A stretch of 64,000 bases of DNA from Proales similis (lineage: Eukaryota; Rotifera; Eurotatoria; Ploima; Proalidae), in contig JAGVRJ010000004.1 of assembly GCA_019059635.1 (NCBI GenBank), positions 2,046,001 through 2,110,000 on the forward strand. The letters run 5' to 3'. Under the pieces are notes generated by a model. The model searched no databases, had not been told where the DNA came from, and was given only the letters and a program-made list of their open reading frames with translations. This document shows, piece by piece, positions 1-10,449 of this stretch (position 1 is the stretch's first letter; every line of letters begins with the position of its first letter). A program made the translations under genes and the position numbers.

Positions 1-1
1 C

Positions 2-1411
2 GAATATTTTACTGCTCAACGAAACAGTCTCTCGAATGGAAGCCGGCCCTTTTTTGCGCCCGAAAACTTTTGCATTTTCCAGAGAATCAAAGCCCAAAAG
101 CTCAATGTGAGAATCCAAGGCTATCTAATCGAAAGGACTGCGCAAGAACGATGCGACTGTGAACTTCTCTGGCTCATTGACAACCTGTTCAGAATGCGAG
201 GTGATGAAAAGCCGGAGAATTTCAATAATTTCGGAGAGTGTGACAGGCTGAGGCAGCAACTCGCTCAGAGCTGTGACTTTGACGCGATCACTTCCCGATG
301 CGAAAATTTTTCCACTTCGACGGACACTTGGCTCTACTCTCCAAACATATACGATCTGGTGATGAGACTTAGGTTCGGTGAGTTTGTGGACGACATTCTG
401 CTCGGACCGATCGTCAATGTGTGCGGGTTCGGTGCCAATCTGCTCGTGGTTGTTGTGTTTGGCTCAATCAAGCGCTCGAGCGAGTACCGACAGAAGAAGC
501 TGACGGACAAGAGTCGTCGCATGTGGGACTATGTGCACATCAACTCGGCGTTCATGATGGTGCAATCAATGATATCAGCCGTTGACGTTTTGACCAACTG
601 CATCAGCTACGCCAGCCTTTTTTGTCCGAGCTTCTTCAACACGCGCTTGGCGCACGTGTTTTATTTGTTTGGTGAGAGCTATCTGGGCAACTGTATGAGG
701 TTGATGAGCAATTTCACCAACACAATGTTCGTGCTCTACCGATACTCGATCAATATGGACCGATTTGAACAGGTGAGAAAATGGAGGCCAAGAAAGGTGG
801 TCGCTGTTGCGTTTTCCGCCTCAGCCTTGCTTAGTGTCATAGTGGTGTTCATCAACGAAAGGTACACAATAGCTGTATTGACTGACTCTATGCTGCATGT
901 TTACAATACCCACACGGACATGATCCAGATTCGCACAAGCACTTGGAAAAAAGTATTTTATTTCATGAACCTGTTGCTCGGCAACGTTCTTTTCACGCTA
1001 TTGAATCTCTGCCTGGACGCTCATCTTCTTTTTCAACTCAAACGAAGGGAAATCCGCAAAGAGCAGGCAGAGCTCAAAGTCACCAAAATGATTGTTTTCA
1101 ACGGCCTCTTTTCCTTCTTCTTTCGTCTGCCCGAAATAGTCGCAACATTCGTCAAAATTTTTTTGGATCAGAACGCTAACCGTTTCTATTCTCCGCTCAT
1201 TTACCAAGGATTTTACAGCCGAATCAGCCCATTTCTGTCAAGCCTTGCCAAGCTCTTGTACTCTTTTAGTCTGCTGGAGAACTTGATCACCCTGGTCTGT
1301 TTTAACTCAACTTTCTCGGCCCGGATCAAGTCTTTGCTTTTTCGCACTGACGAGTCGAGACCATCGTCGGACAAGGAAGTATCAAGCCTATCAACTAGCC
1401 AGCCTAATTAG
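2..1411 (+). CDS. Seven-transmembrane receptor-like protein, 5' part outside window
   Basis: The frame is open from base 2 to the TAG at 1409-1411 (469 visible residues), so the gene starts left of the window. The first in-frame start-like codon near 107 is not the real start. The visible part begins with the end of an ectodomain carrying a C-x-C-(x)4-W-L-I motif like the cysteine cap after leucine-rich repeats (CDCELLWLI). About seven hydrophobic segments follow. The third is followed by LYRYSIN, which replaces the usual DRY motif of rhodopsin-like receptors. The same architecture, with DCSCTLIWLI and then seven segments, occurs in the complete paralogue at 35254-37611. The visible part has no introns. 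It is probably a plasma-membrane receptor; ligand and G-protein coupling are unknown. The membrane topology is my inference from hydrophobicity. Confidence 0.75.
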   Translation, partial: EYFTAQRNSLSNGSRPFFAPENFCIFQRIKAQKLNVRIQGYLIERTAQERCDCELLWLIDNLFRMRGDEKPENFNNFGECDRLRQQLAQSCDFDAITSRCENFSTSTDTWLYSPNIYDLVMRLRFGEFVDDILLGPIVNVCGFGANLLVVVVFGSIKRSSEYRQKKLTDKSRRMWDYVHINSAFMMVQSMISAVDVLTNCISYASLFCPSFFNTRLAHVFYLFGESYLGNCMRLMSNFTNTMFVLYRYSINMDRFEQVRKWRPRKVVAVAFSASALLSVIVVFINERYTIAVLTDSMLHVYNTHTDMIQIRTSTWKKVFYFMNLLLGNVLFTLLNLCLDAHLLFQLKRREIRKEQAELKVTKMIVFNGLFSFFFRLPEIVATFVKIFLDQNANRFYSPLIYQGFYSRISPFLSSLAKLLYSFSLLENLITLVCFNSTFSARIKSLLFRTDESRPSSDKEVSSLSTSQPN

Positions 1412-1950
1412 TCCTAGACTTTTTGTCTCTTAAGAGTTTTACTGGCGGCCATTTCCGAGTCGGCCTCGAACCGTCTCCATGATGATAATCTTGAAGAAAT
1501 CATTGCTCAGAGGCCCTTATCTGGTCACGTTACTGCTTTATTAGTTCAACGCGGCGATGGTTCGATGAATTTCTATCGCCAAGAAACGCGATTCCAAAGG
1601 AACTTTGCATCAAATCACTCCAGATAGCGTTTTCTTTAATAAAACATCAATAAAACATCGCTTGCCATTGTGTAATCTGCGTTCTTTTTTTGCATCTAAA
1701 TTCTTAATGACGTCAAATAAAACATCACGAACATGGCTGTAAGCTCTGTTCAACTGCTGAAGAAAAGCTCCTTGTGCATGCGCTGACAATCAGCTTGATA
1801 ATTCTCGAATGATTCAAGAATTAGAAAAGAGAAAAAAAAAAGACACGCGCTGAACGTTCGGAATAGAAAATTAAATTTGCGCATTCGCATCAATAAGCCT
1901 AAGACTGCAGTCGTTCAAGTAGAGAAAGAGATTGAGAAAAAAAGGAGAAA
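1412..1950. other. Intergenic spacer
   Basis: This spacer lies between the receptor stop and the first leucine-rich-repeat gene. It holds possible polyadenylation signals on the plus strand (AATAAA-type, near 1637 and 1649) that fit the receptor transcript. I see no coding remnant and no clear TATA box. Confidence 0.5.
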
Positions 1951-4287
1951 ATGTGCACGCGCTTGCTGCTACTGCTGCTGATTCTACTTAAGCACTGGTC
2001 GGCAAAAGGCGAAAACATAAACTGGAGCTTCTATGAGACGATGGTGTCGCTGAGTGACAGAGAAGACATTTCCAGCCTAGAGGGCATTCAAGTACTGGCC
2101 AACAGCCTGTCGAGTTTAACAGCCACTCGATGTCAAATAAAAGATTTGACGCCGTTGCGAGCAATGAACCGACTCAAGTCAGTTAATTTGACTCAAAATC
2201 GAATCGAAAGCTTGAGCCCGATGAGTGAACTGCATAAACTACAAAAGCTTGGCATGAATGCGAATAGAATTCGCAATTTAAACGGTCTCCAGAATCTCAC
2301 CGAGCTGATAACGCTGCATCTCAACAAGAACCAACTAAGCTCAATTCAAGAGCTGAAGGATTTGCGCAAACTGCAAGAGCTCGATCTGGACCATAATCAG
2401 CTGAGCTCTCTGAACGGTTTGGAAAATCTTGCTGATCTACGGGTGCTTCGACTGGCCAACAATCGGATTGAGAAAAGCGGTCAACTCAACAAACTGGCCC
2501 GTCTCGAACAGTTGACGCTGCAAGGAAATTTTATAAAAAGCCTTTCACTGTCCGGCCACTGGACGAGACTGAACTATTTGGACTGCAGCGACAACCGGCT
2601 CAGACGCATCAAGGCAGCTGATCGTCTGCCTCAGCTTGCTGAATTGAGAGCCAACAACAATCACATTCGCCGACTGGCTCGATTCGATCAGTTGACAGCT
2701 CTGCAGCGACTAGAGCTGGCTAACAATTTCCTCAAGAGAATAAACGACCTTTGCCAGCTGCGCTCGCTCAGGTATGTGGTGCTCGACAAGAACAGCATTG
2801 AAAGCATCGGCTGCCTTGGCAATCTGCCACAGCTGCACTCGTTAAGAATGCGCTGGAATCAGTTGAAGTTGCCAATAGAGCAGAGCTTGCCCGCCAGTTT
2901 GGTATCGATCGCGTTCAACGAGAACAACATCGACTCGATTTTGTCCATCGGTCGAATAGAAGCTTTGCAATATCTGGAGCTGGGCGAAAACGCAATTACG
3001 AGTCTAGACGAGCTCGCAAGTCTCACAGGCCTGAAAGAGTTGTCAGCGAACAAGAATTAACTGAAGAGCGTGGATTCAATCGGCTTCAAGCCGCATCTTG
3101 ACCATCTGAGCCTGGCACACAATCAAATCGACGCGTTCAACTCGCCTGAGCTGATTCCGTCGATCGAGTCACTCGACTTGTCATTCAATCGGCTCGAATG
3201 GCTGCCCCTGCTCGACGGCTTGAAGCATATTCGGCTCTTGAATGTGAGAAGCAATCGAATTCGCTATTTGAAGATCTCCGCCAGTCCGTTGCCGCTCGCT
3301 CGTCTGGATGCGAGAGACAACCGAATTGAGCTTGTGCACAGTTTGAGCAACTATTCCCGATTGGAGTTTTTGGACCTCAGTCGAAATGAACTTGATTCGG
3401 TGAATTTCTTGAGCCGATGCTCGTTGATCAAGATGACCAGTCTCAATCTGAACAGCAATCAAATTGAGCGAATCGACTCTGTCGCCGACTTGGCATCATT
3501 GAGTCAGCTCAGTCTGGTGAATAATTTCATTCAGAATTTCGAGCCTGTTTGCAATCTCATCAGACTGGAGCGGATTGACGTGTCGTTCAATCGAATTGAA
3601 AACATGTCGTGCGCTGAACATCTGCCCTATTTGAAGAATATAAAGGCGGTCGGCAACCGTCTGAAACTCCTGCCCTCATTGAGCAACCAGAAGATCGGCA
3701 ATCTGATGCTTGACTTTAGCAAAAATCAAGTTGAAACATTGAACGAGCTGAGAAATACAAAAAGCATTGTCAAACTTCACCTGAAAGAAAACAGGCTCAA
3801 ATCGTTGGAGCAAGTAGCGCACATGCAAAGCATCGTCAATTTGGACGCGGGTCGCAATCGACTCGAGTCTGTCTCGGCGCTGGCAAATCTCAGTCACATT
3901 GAGCACCTTGTTCTGGACGAAAACAACATCACGGACGTATCGAGCGTGATCAACTCAATGAAAATGCTCGAAACGATGGACGTGAGCGGAAATCCGCTCG
4001 TGAGCTCGCTCACGTTCCGAGAACATGCCAAGTTGAGAATACTGACCATTGACCTTGAGCATCTGGGCGCACAGCCGTGGACCCTGTTTAGTTCGCTTGA
4101 AACGCGATTCGGCAAAAAGGTGTCTGACACTCCCTATTACCGTTCGGTGTTCATTCGATCGAGAAGAACCAAAGCCGACTGTGAGCTACAAATCGACATG
4201 ATGCGCTTCGGCTTTCACTTGGACGTGTTCAGCGACGACGAAGTCAACAGGTTCCTGAGAGATTGCGTGCACACTGTCTCTTTCTGA
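1951..4287 (+). CDS. Secreted leucine-rich-repeat protein, one in-frame stop codon
   Basis: This is an intronless frame of 779 codons from ATG 1951 to TGA 4287, interrupted once by TAA at 3058-3060 (codon 370). The N-terminus (MCTRLLLLLLILLKHW) is a signal peptide. Roughly 25-30 SDS22-like repeats of about 22 residues follow (L-x-x-L-x-L-x-x-N-x-I). The last ~95 residues form a non-repeat cap with two cysteines (DCE...DC) that matches the end of the neighbour at 4716-6860, so the 3' half belongs to the same gene. The TAA sits at the variable x of an N-x-L motif, where sister repeats often have Gln; one C-to-T change (CAA to TAA) would explain it. No other stop or frameshift occurs. It is probably extracellular and ligand-binding. 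It could be a fresh null allele, a read-through gene or a sequence error. Confidence 0.72.
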
Positions 4288-4715
4288 GTCAATAATTCGT
4301 TTCGCGTCTCGTTCAAGTTTTTCTTATTTTCTTGTCTAAAATAAGAATTTTACACGCCTGCAAAATTAAATTGAACGAGTGTTAATAAGAATCGCTTTGG
4401 AAGCCCCGCCAGTTTGGCTGTTGCCTGACTCGAAATGATTTTAAATTCCGATTTGATGAGTTTCTGCTATTCATGATGTTGACGTTCGAGAAATAAACCG
4501 AGACAAACGCCGAGCAAGCATCACTCGCGGCTCGATTCATGCGAAATTCGATAAATATTTGAATTTCAAAATCGACAGAAAAGGCACGCTCGCCTGTTTA
4601 TAAATGAGATGACTGAGCGTCAAAGAGAGACAGACAGAGCAGTAAAAGCAAATTCGAGCCCATTCGAATTCGCTTGGGCAGAGCGAAATCGGAAGTGATA
4701 AAATTTTGAGACCAA
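4288..4715. other. Intergenic spacer and upstream region of second LRR gene
   Basis: The spacer holds an AATAAA-type signal near 4491 and a TATA-like element near 4599. I found no coding remnant. Confidence 0.5.
4599..4605 (+). promoter_or_regulatory. Candidate TATA box of second LRR gene
   Basis: The sequence TATAAAT lies 111 bp upstream of the ATG at 4716. This is a positional and motif match only; the transcription start is not known. Confidence 0.4.
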
Positions 4716-6860
4716 ATGGCTTGGGTGCAATTTTGCATTCTTGTGCTTTTCATGTCCGGCCAGATCCAACCATGGAGCGTCAATTCTACAAGGATCTGGA
4801 TCGGGCCCAGTCAAAAAACGTCAATCAATCTAACTGGCATTGAAGTAGTCAAAGACACGCTGCTCGATCTGACAGTTCAACGAGGCAGAATAGCAAACTT
4901 GCGACCGATCTGTGAACTGCGGCTATTGCGCTCGCTCGATTTGGCGCACAATGAGATTGCCGACATAGACTGTGTGCGGCGTTTGGACAGGATCGAAGAG
5001 CTCGACCTTCAAAGTAATCGAATCGAGAATATTCAAGGCCTGTCTGGCCTCGTTCGTCTCCGCACTCTGGACCTCTCGACCAACCGAATACACAACATCG
5101 AGCCTCTCAAACTCTTGGACAGCTTGAAAGAGGCCAAGTTGGTTTCCAACTTTGTGCACAAACTGATGCTTTTCAAAGGCTGGAAATCGCTTCAGACAAT
5201 CGATGTGGGCAAGAATCAGATTCGTTCGGTGATTATTGAAGATGGCCTGCCTCAGCTGAGAACAGTTTGGATTAGCGACAACAAACTGGCGACTTTGTCC
5301 GGCTTTGACAAGCTCCTCAATGTTCAAGAGCTCTTAATCACGAGCAATTATTTGCATTCTCTAGACGGCATTTGCGCAGCGTCGAGCCTCGAACGACTCG
5401 ATATTAGCAGCAATCTGGTTCAAGATTTGGACTGTTTGAGTCAAATGTCCAAACTAAAGAAGGTGTCGATCGATGACAGCAAGCTGATCAACATGAACAA
5501 GAAAACAGTCGAATTTCCACCAACAATCCAAGAGCTGTCACTCAGACGAAGCCGAGTTGAAGAAATTCGGTTTTTGAGCGGCTTGTCCAATTTGACTCGA
5601 CTAAGTCTGGACGAGAATCTTATCGACGATATGAGCCCAATAGTCGATCTGACTCGGCTTGTTCACCTGACCTTGAACAAAAACCGAATAAAAAAAGTGC
5701 CTGATCTCAACTCGATCGAATTGCTCGAGTATCTCTATCTGGCCCATAATCAAATCGAGTCCATCGAATGGAGCATTCAGCTCAGCCGTTTGCGCTATCT
5801 TGACTTGAGCTTCAATCGCCTGCAAACAACGCCTCGAATTTCGCTGCCGACTGGTCTCGAGCGGCTCGTTCTCAATGGCAACCAAATAAAAACGATTGAG
5901 TTTATCTCTCAGATGCCTTCTCTGGTAATACTATCCGCGGAGGCCAACTTAATCGAGCATTTGCCTCAGATAGTCAGCGGCGCCTCGTTTACCGTCCTGA
6001 ACATTAAAGACAATTATTTGACCGATCTGAACTCAATCTTGCCCCGGCTGAGTCGGCTGTATCTAATCGAAGCGTCCGGAAATAGACTACGCTCACTGCA
6101 GAGTGTTTGCGGGTGCAAGAGCGTTCGCTATTTGCATTTAGATCGAAATTTGATCGATCAAATACCGGCCTGTCTGAGTGAGCTAAACTATGTAAAGAGC
6201 CTTCGTCTCGCAAACAATTTAATTCGCGAAATTGATTTCAATCGACTGCCGAGCGGTTTGTATACACTTGATTTGAGCAGCAATCAAATTGGGGCCATTC
6301 AGAGCAGATCGGAGTGGACCAAAATGCTTCAGCTGAGATTGTCGAGCAATCAACTCTTTAATCTTTCTTTTCTACCCTCAATGCGAAACTTGAACACACT
6401 CGACATGAGCAACTGCTCCATTTACGGCCTGAGCGGAATCGAAAAAGCTCCGCAGCTTAAGCGGCTGTATTTGAGTCACAACTTGATCGGCCATGTCGCA
6501 CCTTTAACTGCCTTGAGGAACCTCGAAGAGCTGTATGTTGAAAGCAATCGATTGGAAGCGCCGATTCAACTAGAGTCTTTGCATCGACTGAGTCGCCTTC
6601 ACGTTCGCCTGATAAGCGATGAGAAGACCCCTCTGGTTACGCATTCTCATCTTCCCGCGCTTGCCGAACGTCTCGTGCGGACAACAATAATCGGCTCGTT
6701 TTATAAGGCGCTTTTCATAACATCAAACGATTCGGACTGGACCTGTGAGACAACTCTTCTCTTTCTGAAACACGGCATTCACTTGGGCTTATTCACTGAC
6801 GCCGACTTGATAAACGTTCTTTCGAAATGCCAAAAGGCGAATCTTACCGTCCTTGAGTGA
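4716..6860 (+). CDS. Secreted leucine-rich-repeat protein
   Basis: This is an intronless ORF of 714 residues. The N-terminus (MAWVQFCILVLFMSGQ) reads as a signal peptide. From about residue 45 to 620 it is made of SDS22-like leucine-rich repeats of ~22 residues, with the Asn ladder and I/L positions clear in nearly every unit. The C-terminal ~95 residues lack repeats and contain a two-cysteine cap (TCE...SKC) shared with the preceding gene. No transmembrane segment or GPI signal is evident, so it is probably secreted. It is a tandem paralogue of 1951-4287, same strand, 428 bp apart. It ends only 183 bp from the convergent end of polycystin gene A. LRR ectodomains commonly bind proteins; the partner here is unknown. 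Confidence 0.85.
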   Translation: MAWVQFCILVLFMSGQIQPWSVNSTRIWIGPSQKTSINLTGIEVVKDTLLDLTVQRGRIANLRPICELRLLRSLDLAHNEIADIDCVRRLDRIEELDLQSNRIENIQGLSGLVRLRTLDLSTNRIHNIEPLKLLDSLKEAKLVSNFVHKLMLFKGWKSLQTIDVGKNQIRSVIIEDGLPQLRTVWISDNKLATLSGFDKLLNVQELLITSNYLHSLDGICAASSLERLDISSNLVQDLDCLSQMSKLKKVSIDDSKLINMNKKTVEFPPTIQELSLRRSRVEEIRFLSGLSNLTRLSLDENLIDDMSPIVDLTRLVHLTLNKNRIKKVPDLNSIELLEYLYLAHNQIESIEWSIQLSRLRYLDLSFNRLQTTPRISLPTGLERLVLNGNQIKTIEFISQMPSLVILSAEANLIEHLPQIVSGASFTVLNIKDNYLTDLNSILPRLSRLYLIEASGNRLRSLQSVCGCKSVRYLHLDRNLIDQIPACLSELNYVKSLRLANNLIREIDFNRLPSGLYTLDLSSNQIGAIQSRSEWTKMLQLRLSSNQLFNLSFLPSMRNLNTLDMSNCSIYGLSGIEKAPQLKRLYLSHNLIGHVAPLTALRNLEELYVESNRLEAPIQLESLHRLSRLHVRLISDEKTPLVTHSHLPALAERLVRTTIIGSFYKALFITSNDSDWTCETTLLFLKHGIHLGLFTDADLINVLSKCQKANLTVLE

Positions 6861-7043
6861 CAAAAACTGTAACATAGACATACTAAGAAAAAAAAGTTTA
6901 TATTTTAGGTATTTTATTGATAAATATGATGTTTGGCTAAAATTGATAGTTGAAAAAGCCGATCACAGTTTGGTGAAAGGCAAATTATAAATCGCAGTTT
7001 AAATCAAAAATAAAAACCAATCGTTGACCAGAACCTTATTCGG

Positions 7044-10000
7044 TCACCAGATTTTTGAAGAAGGGTCAAAAAAAGCATTCTTGTGAACTTGGTCTTTTTG
7101 CCTCAGAAAATGTACTCTCTGAAAAGCAGAGCGGTTAGATCAAGGCAAAAGGAAAGGAGGAAACTACTAACCTTGAAGTAATTGGCCTCGATTCGTCTCA
7201 ACAGCAGATCGACCTTGTGATCGAGCTGGTCATACAAGGCATAGTCATCTGATTGCATTGGTCTTAAAATGGATTCAGCCTTGGATCCAAGACCAACATA
7301 GCTCCTCACTCGGTTGAGAATGAAATCCAGGAGCTCGAACTTGTTGGCTTCCTCTTCGCTCTTGACCTCGGCGAAGATGTCCGTGATGATTGTGACGAAC
7401 AGATTGACCACCACGAATATGATCATGACGTTGTAGGAGACCAAGACGATCGGAGTGAAGAACAAGCTGGCGGCCATGAGCGAGTCGGCCTCGAACTTGC
7501 CCAGAATCATCTCGATGCCGGTGAGAAGCGATCTGCTCAGAGTGGCAAACACGCCCAGTCGCTCGCAATAGATCAAATGCATGAACTGCACAAAGCCGAA
7601 CCAGACGAAGAAGAAGAGCACGGAGAAATTGAGAAACTGCCTCAAGCCGCGACGCAGAGTGAGACCGAACAGAGATATGCGCCAGTTGAAGCTGAGCAGT
7701 CGCAGGAAGGTCAATGTGCCGAAGGCGGCCACAATGCCGAACGCCAGACTCAGCATCTCGTCCCAGTAGGCGAGCTTCTGCAGGTTGATGAACTCGGACT
7801 GTCGCCTGTTGAACTTGGCGGCCACTTGCTTGTAGGCGTAGAGACGATAGAGATACATGGCGAAGGCCGTCCAGGAGAAGGCGATCACTGTGAGCTGCAC
7901 GTAGCTCCAGAACTGCTTCAAGTACTCGACTCCTCGACGGGCGATAGAGACGAGCTCGGTGACGGTGCTGACAAACACGAACAAGAGATAGATAATCGAG
8001 ATGATCAGAATGAAGGAGGAGGCGCCATGCTCGAACGTGGTCAGATTCATCGGACTGAGTCTAATGGATGGAATGATTGTTCCCGATGCCAAAAACTCGA
8101 ACAGAACCATTCCGTGCATGAACAGGTCTGCGTTGGGGTTGAATAGGGCGAACTCGAGGAAGAGGGCTCGTGTGCGCCTGTCTATCCAGCCGGACTGCTC
8201 CAGAGAAGTGAGATTGGCCACGATCTCTGAGGCATTGCCTCGCATCTTGAAGACGTATCCACCTCCTGGGTAGCTGGTGTACAGTCCAGCATAGGGCAGA
8301 CTGTCTATTTTATCAGAACTGGTGTATCTGAACGCATTTTCCAATCCTTCGGTCTCTGTTGCAGCCGTCGGGTCCAAGCTATCCCATCCGATGTCAAAAT
8401 CTTGCTTTTCAACATTCGTAAAAGAAAGCTCCTGAAAGCAGAAGCCAATTGACTGTGGAAATGAGCTTGGCACTTGACATCCTCCTGCAGAAAGAGCGAA
8501 AGAAGATACGAAAAAGAAAGGAACTTGAGTTAGGTTAAGGATGAGGAAGTAAAGTTAAATGCAGCATTTACCATCTTGGACTCGGATTTGACGAAGTATT
8601 GGACTTTCGATGTGGTAGCTCACCATATCAGAAGCTGTTTGCTCATTATCTGCAAAAAGCATGGGAATCGCTGTCTCGCTGAGCCACTGCCAGACATTCA
8701 CAATCGATGTGGCCTAGAAGTAATATTTAGCCGACAGGCTTATCTTTAAATTATGCTTTGAAAAAAAACCTGATCCAAGTCCTCGATCGCCAACTGGTTG
8801 GCTATCTGTGTTTGGTATGGGTGAGACCTTGAGTCACGAGTGGAATAGGAAACCACAAACAACATCCAAGTGAAGACTGCGTGAATGGCCAGTTGGACCA
8901 ACAGTTTCTTTATCCTTTTCTCTTGCTCTCTCTTCAGTCTGTGACTCTCAAGCTCCTTTTCTGCGAATGCTCGCCTCAGTTCGAGACGGGACTCGAGGTC
9001 ATAGGACACAAGAGACAGATCGCGCTTGATGAGCTCGACTGATATTTGATTGTCGACTTGGTTCTTTTCGCGAGTCGACCTGAATATGGCCACAAAGAGG
9101 ACGGCAGTGAGCGCCAGCTGCAGAGGCTGAGTGAGCAGAAGAGAGCTGAGAATGGAGAAAAGCAGCGACGTGAGCCACTTGGAGACCTTCTCGTCGCCGA
9201 ATGTGATGCCTCTGATCACGATCAGGCTGAGACAGGCCACTGCGGTGCAGAAGGACAGAACGTAAGCGATTATCTTGAACCACCAGGGAAAGCGTAGTGA
9301 GCCTGAGGGACACGAGAAGCAGCTGCTGCCTTTCTTCTTCTGTCCGTTCACTTGCCGAGGGCTGCTTCGACGGAAGATCTGCACCAGAATGAAGCAGGGC
9401 ACAAACACGATCGCATTCGAGATGACGCCTATGCTGATCTGTTCCGGAGTGAGAGTGAATGGTCCAACCTTGAGGGCGTTGGGATTGCTGGTCCTGTCCA
9501 CGTCATAATATAGGATGTTGACAAGCATGCTCAGACAAAGAAGCACGAAGCAGCAGATCAGACGATCAAGGCGAGTGAAGGAGCTGTGAACTGGCCGGGC
9601 GACGAGAGAGAACCAGAGATGGCCGTCACTCAGACTGTGCTTGGTCTCTTTGCTCAGCAGATACTTGAACTGGCGCTTCTGCTCTTCTCCACAAACAGGC
9701 AGCAGACGGTCTATGCGTCCGTCGCCCTTGTCCACCGCCAGCCAGTCTTCGCAAATGAAGTAGAACTGCTCGCCCGTCTGGAGGTCATTGACCACAATGT
9801 ACTTGAGATACCAAGACCCTGAGCTGCCTCTGCCAGAGTCGTCGTGCCAGATGCGCAGATAGAGCAAGCTGCCTAGAGGCTGGTACGATGAGATGAGGAA
9901 TGAGTCCACAGATCCTCGATCGAACAGGCGCCTCTCTTTGTCTCTGAGTTGAATGACTGGCGTGTCAGATGAGTCTCCGGTCAGCACCACACTCACTCTG

Positions 10001-10449
10001 GACTTGGTTCCCGACCACAGTCGATTGCCTGTGAACAGAATCACTTCGTACAAGAACTTGTCGCCAGGTCTGTGCATCAGCGTCAGTCCGGCTTTCTTCT
10101 TGTCTCGCAAGTCTGCCAGTCTGCACACGACAGCGAGCAAGCAGAAGAGGACGACCAGAACAATCACTGTCGAGTAGATGAGCGGATTCTGCTCGTAAGA
10201 GGCGTTAGCGAAAGCCTCCTCAAACTGGATGTCGGGAGGAAGGACAACGAATCCACCGGCAAACTCGGTGAGATGCGAGGCCAAACACCAAGTACCGTTG
10301 GACCTGGACTCAGAGACAACCACACCATCAGACAGCCAGATCGGTCGAGCAGGATCAAGATAATAGCAGCCTGAGGCCACAACCCGGATGAGAAGAGCGT
10401 CACTGAGTGAAGTACCCTTTCGAGAGGGTATGATACTTGGATACTGGCC
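7044..10449 (-). pseudogene. Polycystin gene A, 3' half (GPS-PLAT-channel), out of frame with its 5' half
   Basis: Exons on the minus strand: remnant of the GPS exon 10449-8770, then 8713-8572, 8484-7172 and a last exon 7118-7044. They encode a GPS site (WCLASHL|TEFAGGF), a PLAT domain, the polycystin/TOP ectodomain and the PKD2-like pore region with its last helices (FVVVNLFVTIITDIFAEV). Every exon is open and close to genes C and D. A 1,502 bp deletion relative to C joins this exon directly to the ectodomain exon in the wrong frame at 10449/10450, so normal translation from the upstream half would stop at 10400. The MASGCYYL start at 10380 is inside the GPS exon and has no signal peptide. 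It may be a pseudogene, a separate product or rescued by alternative splicing; I favour pseudogene. Confidence 0.65.
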
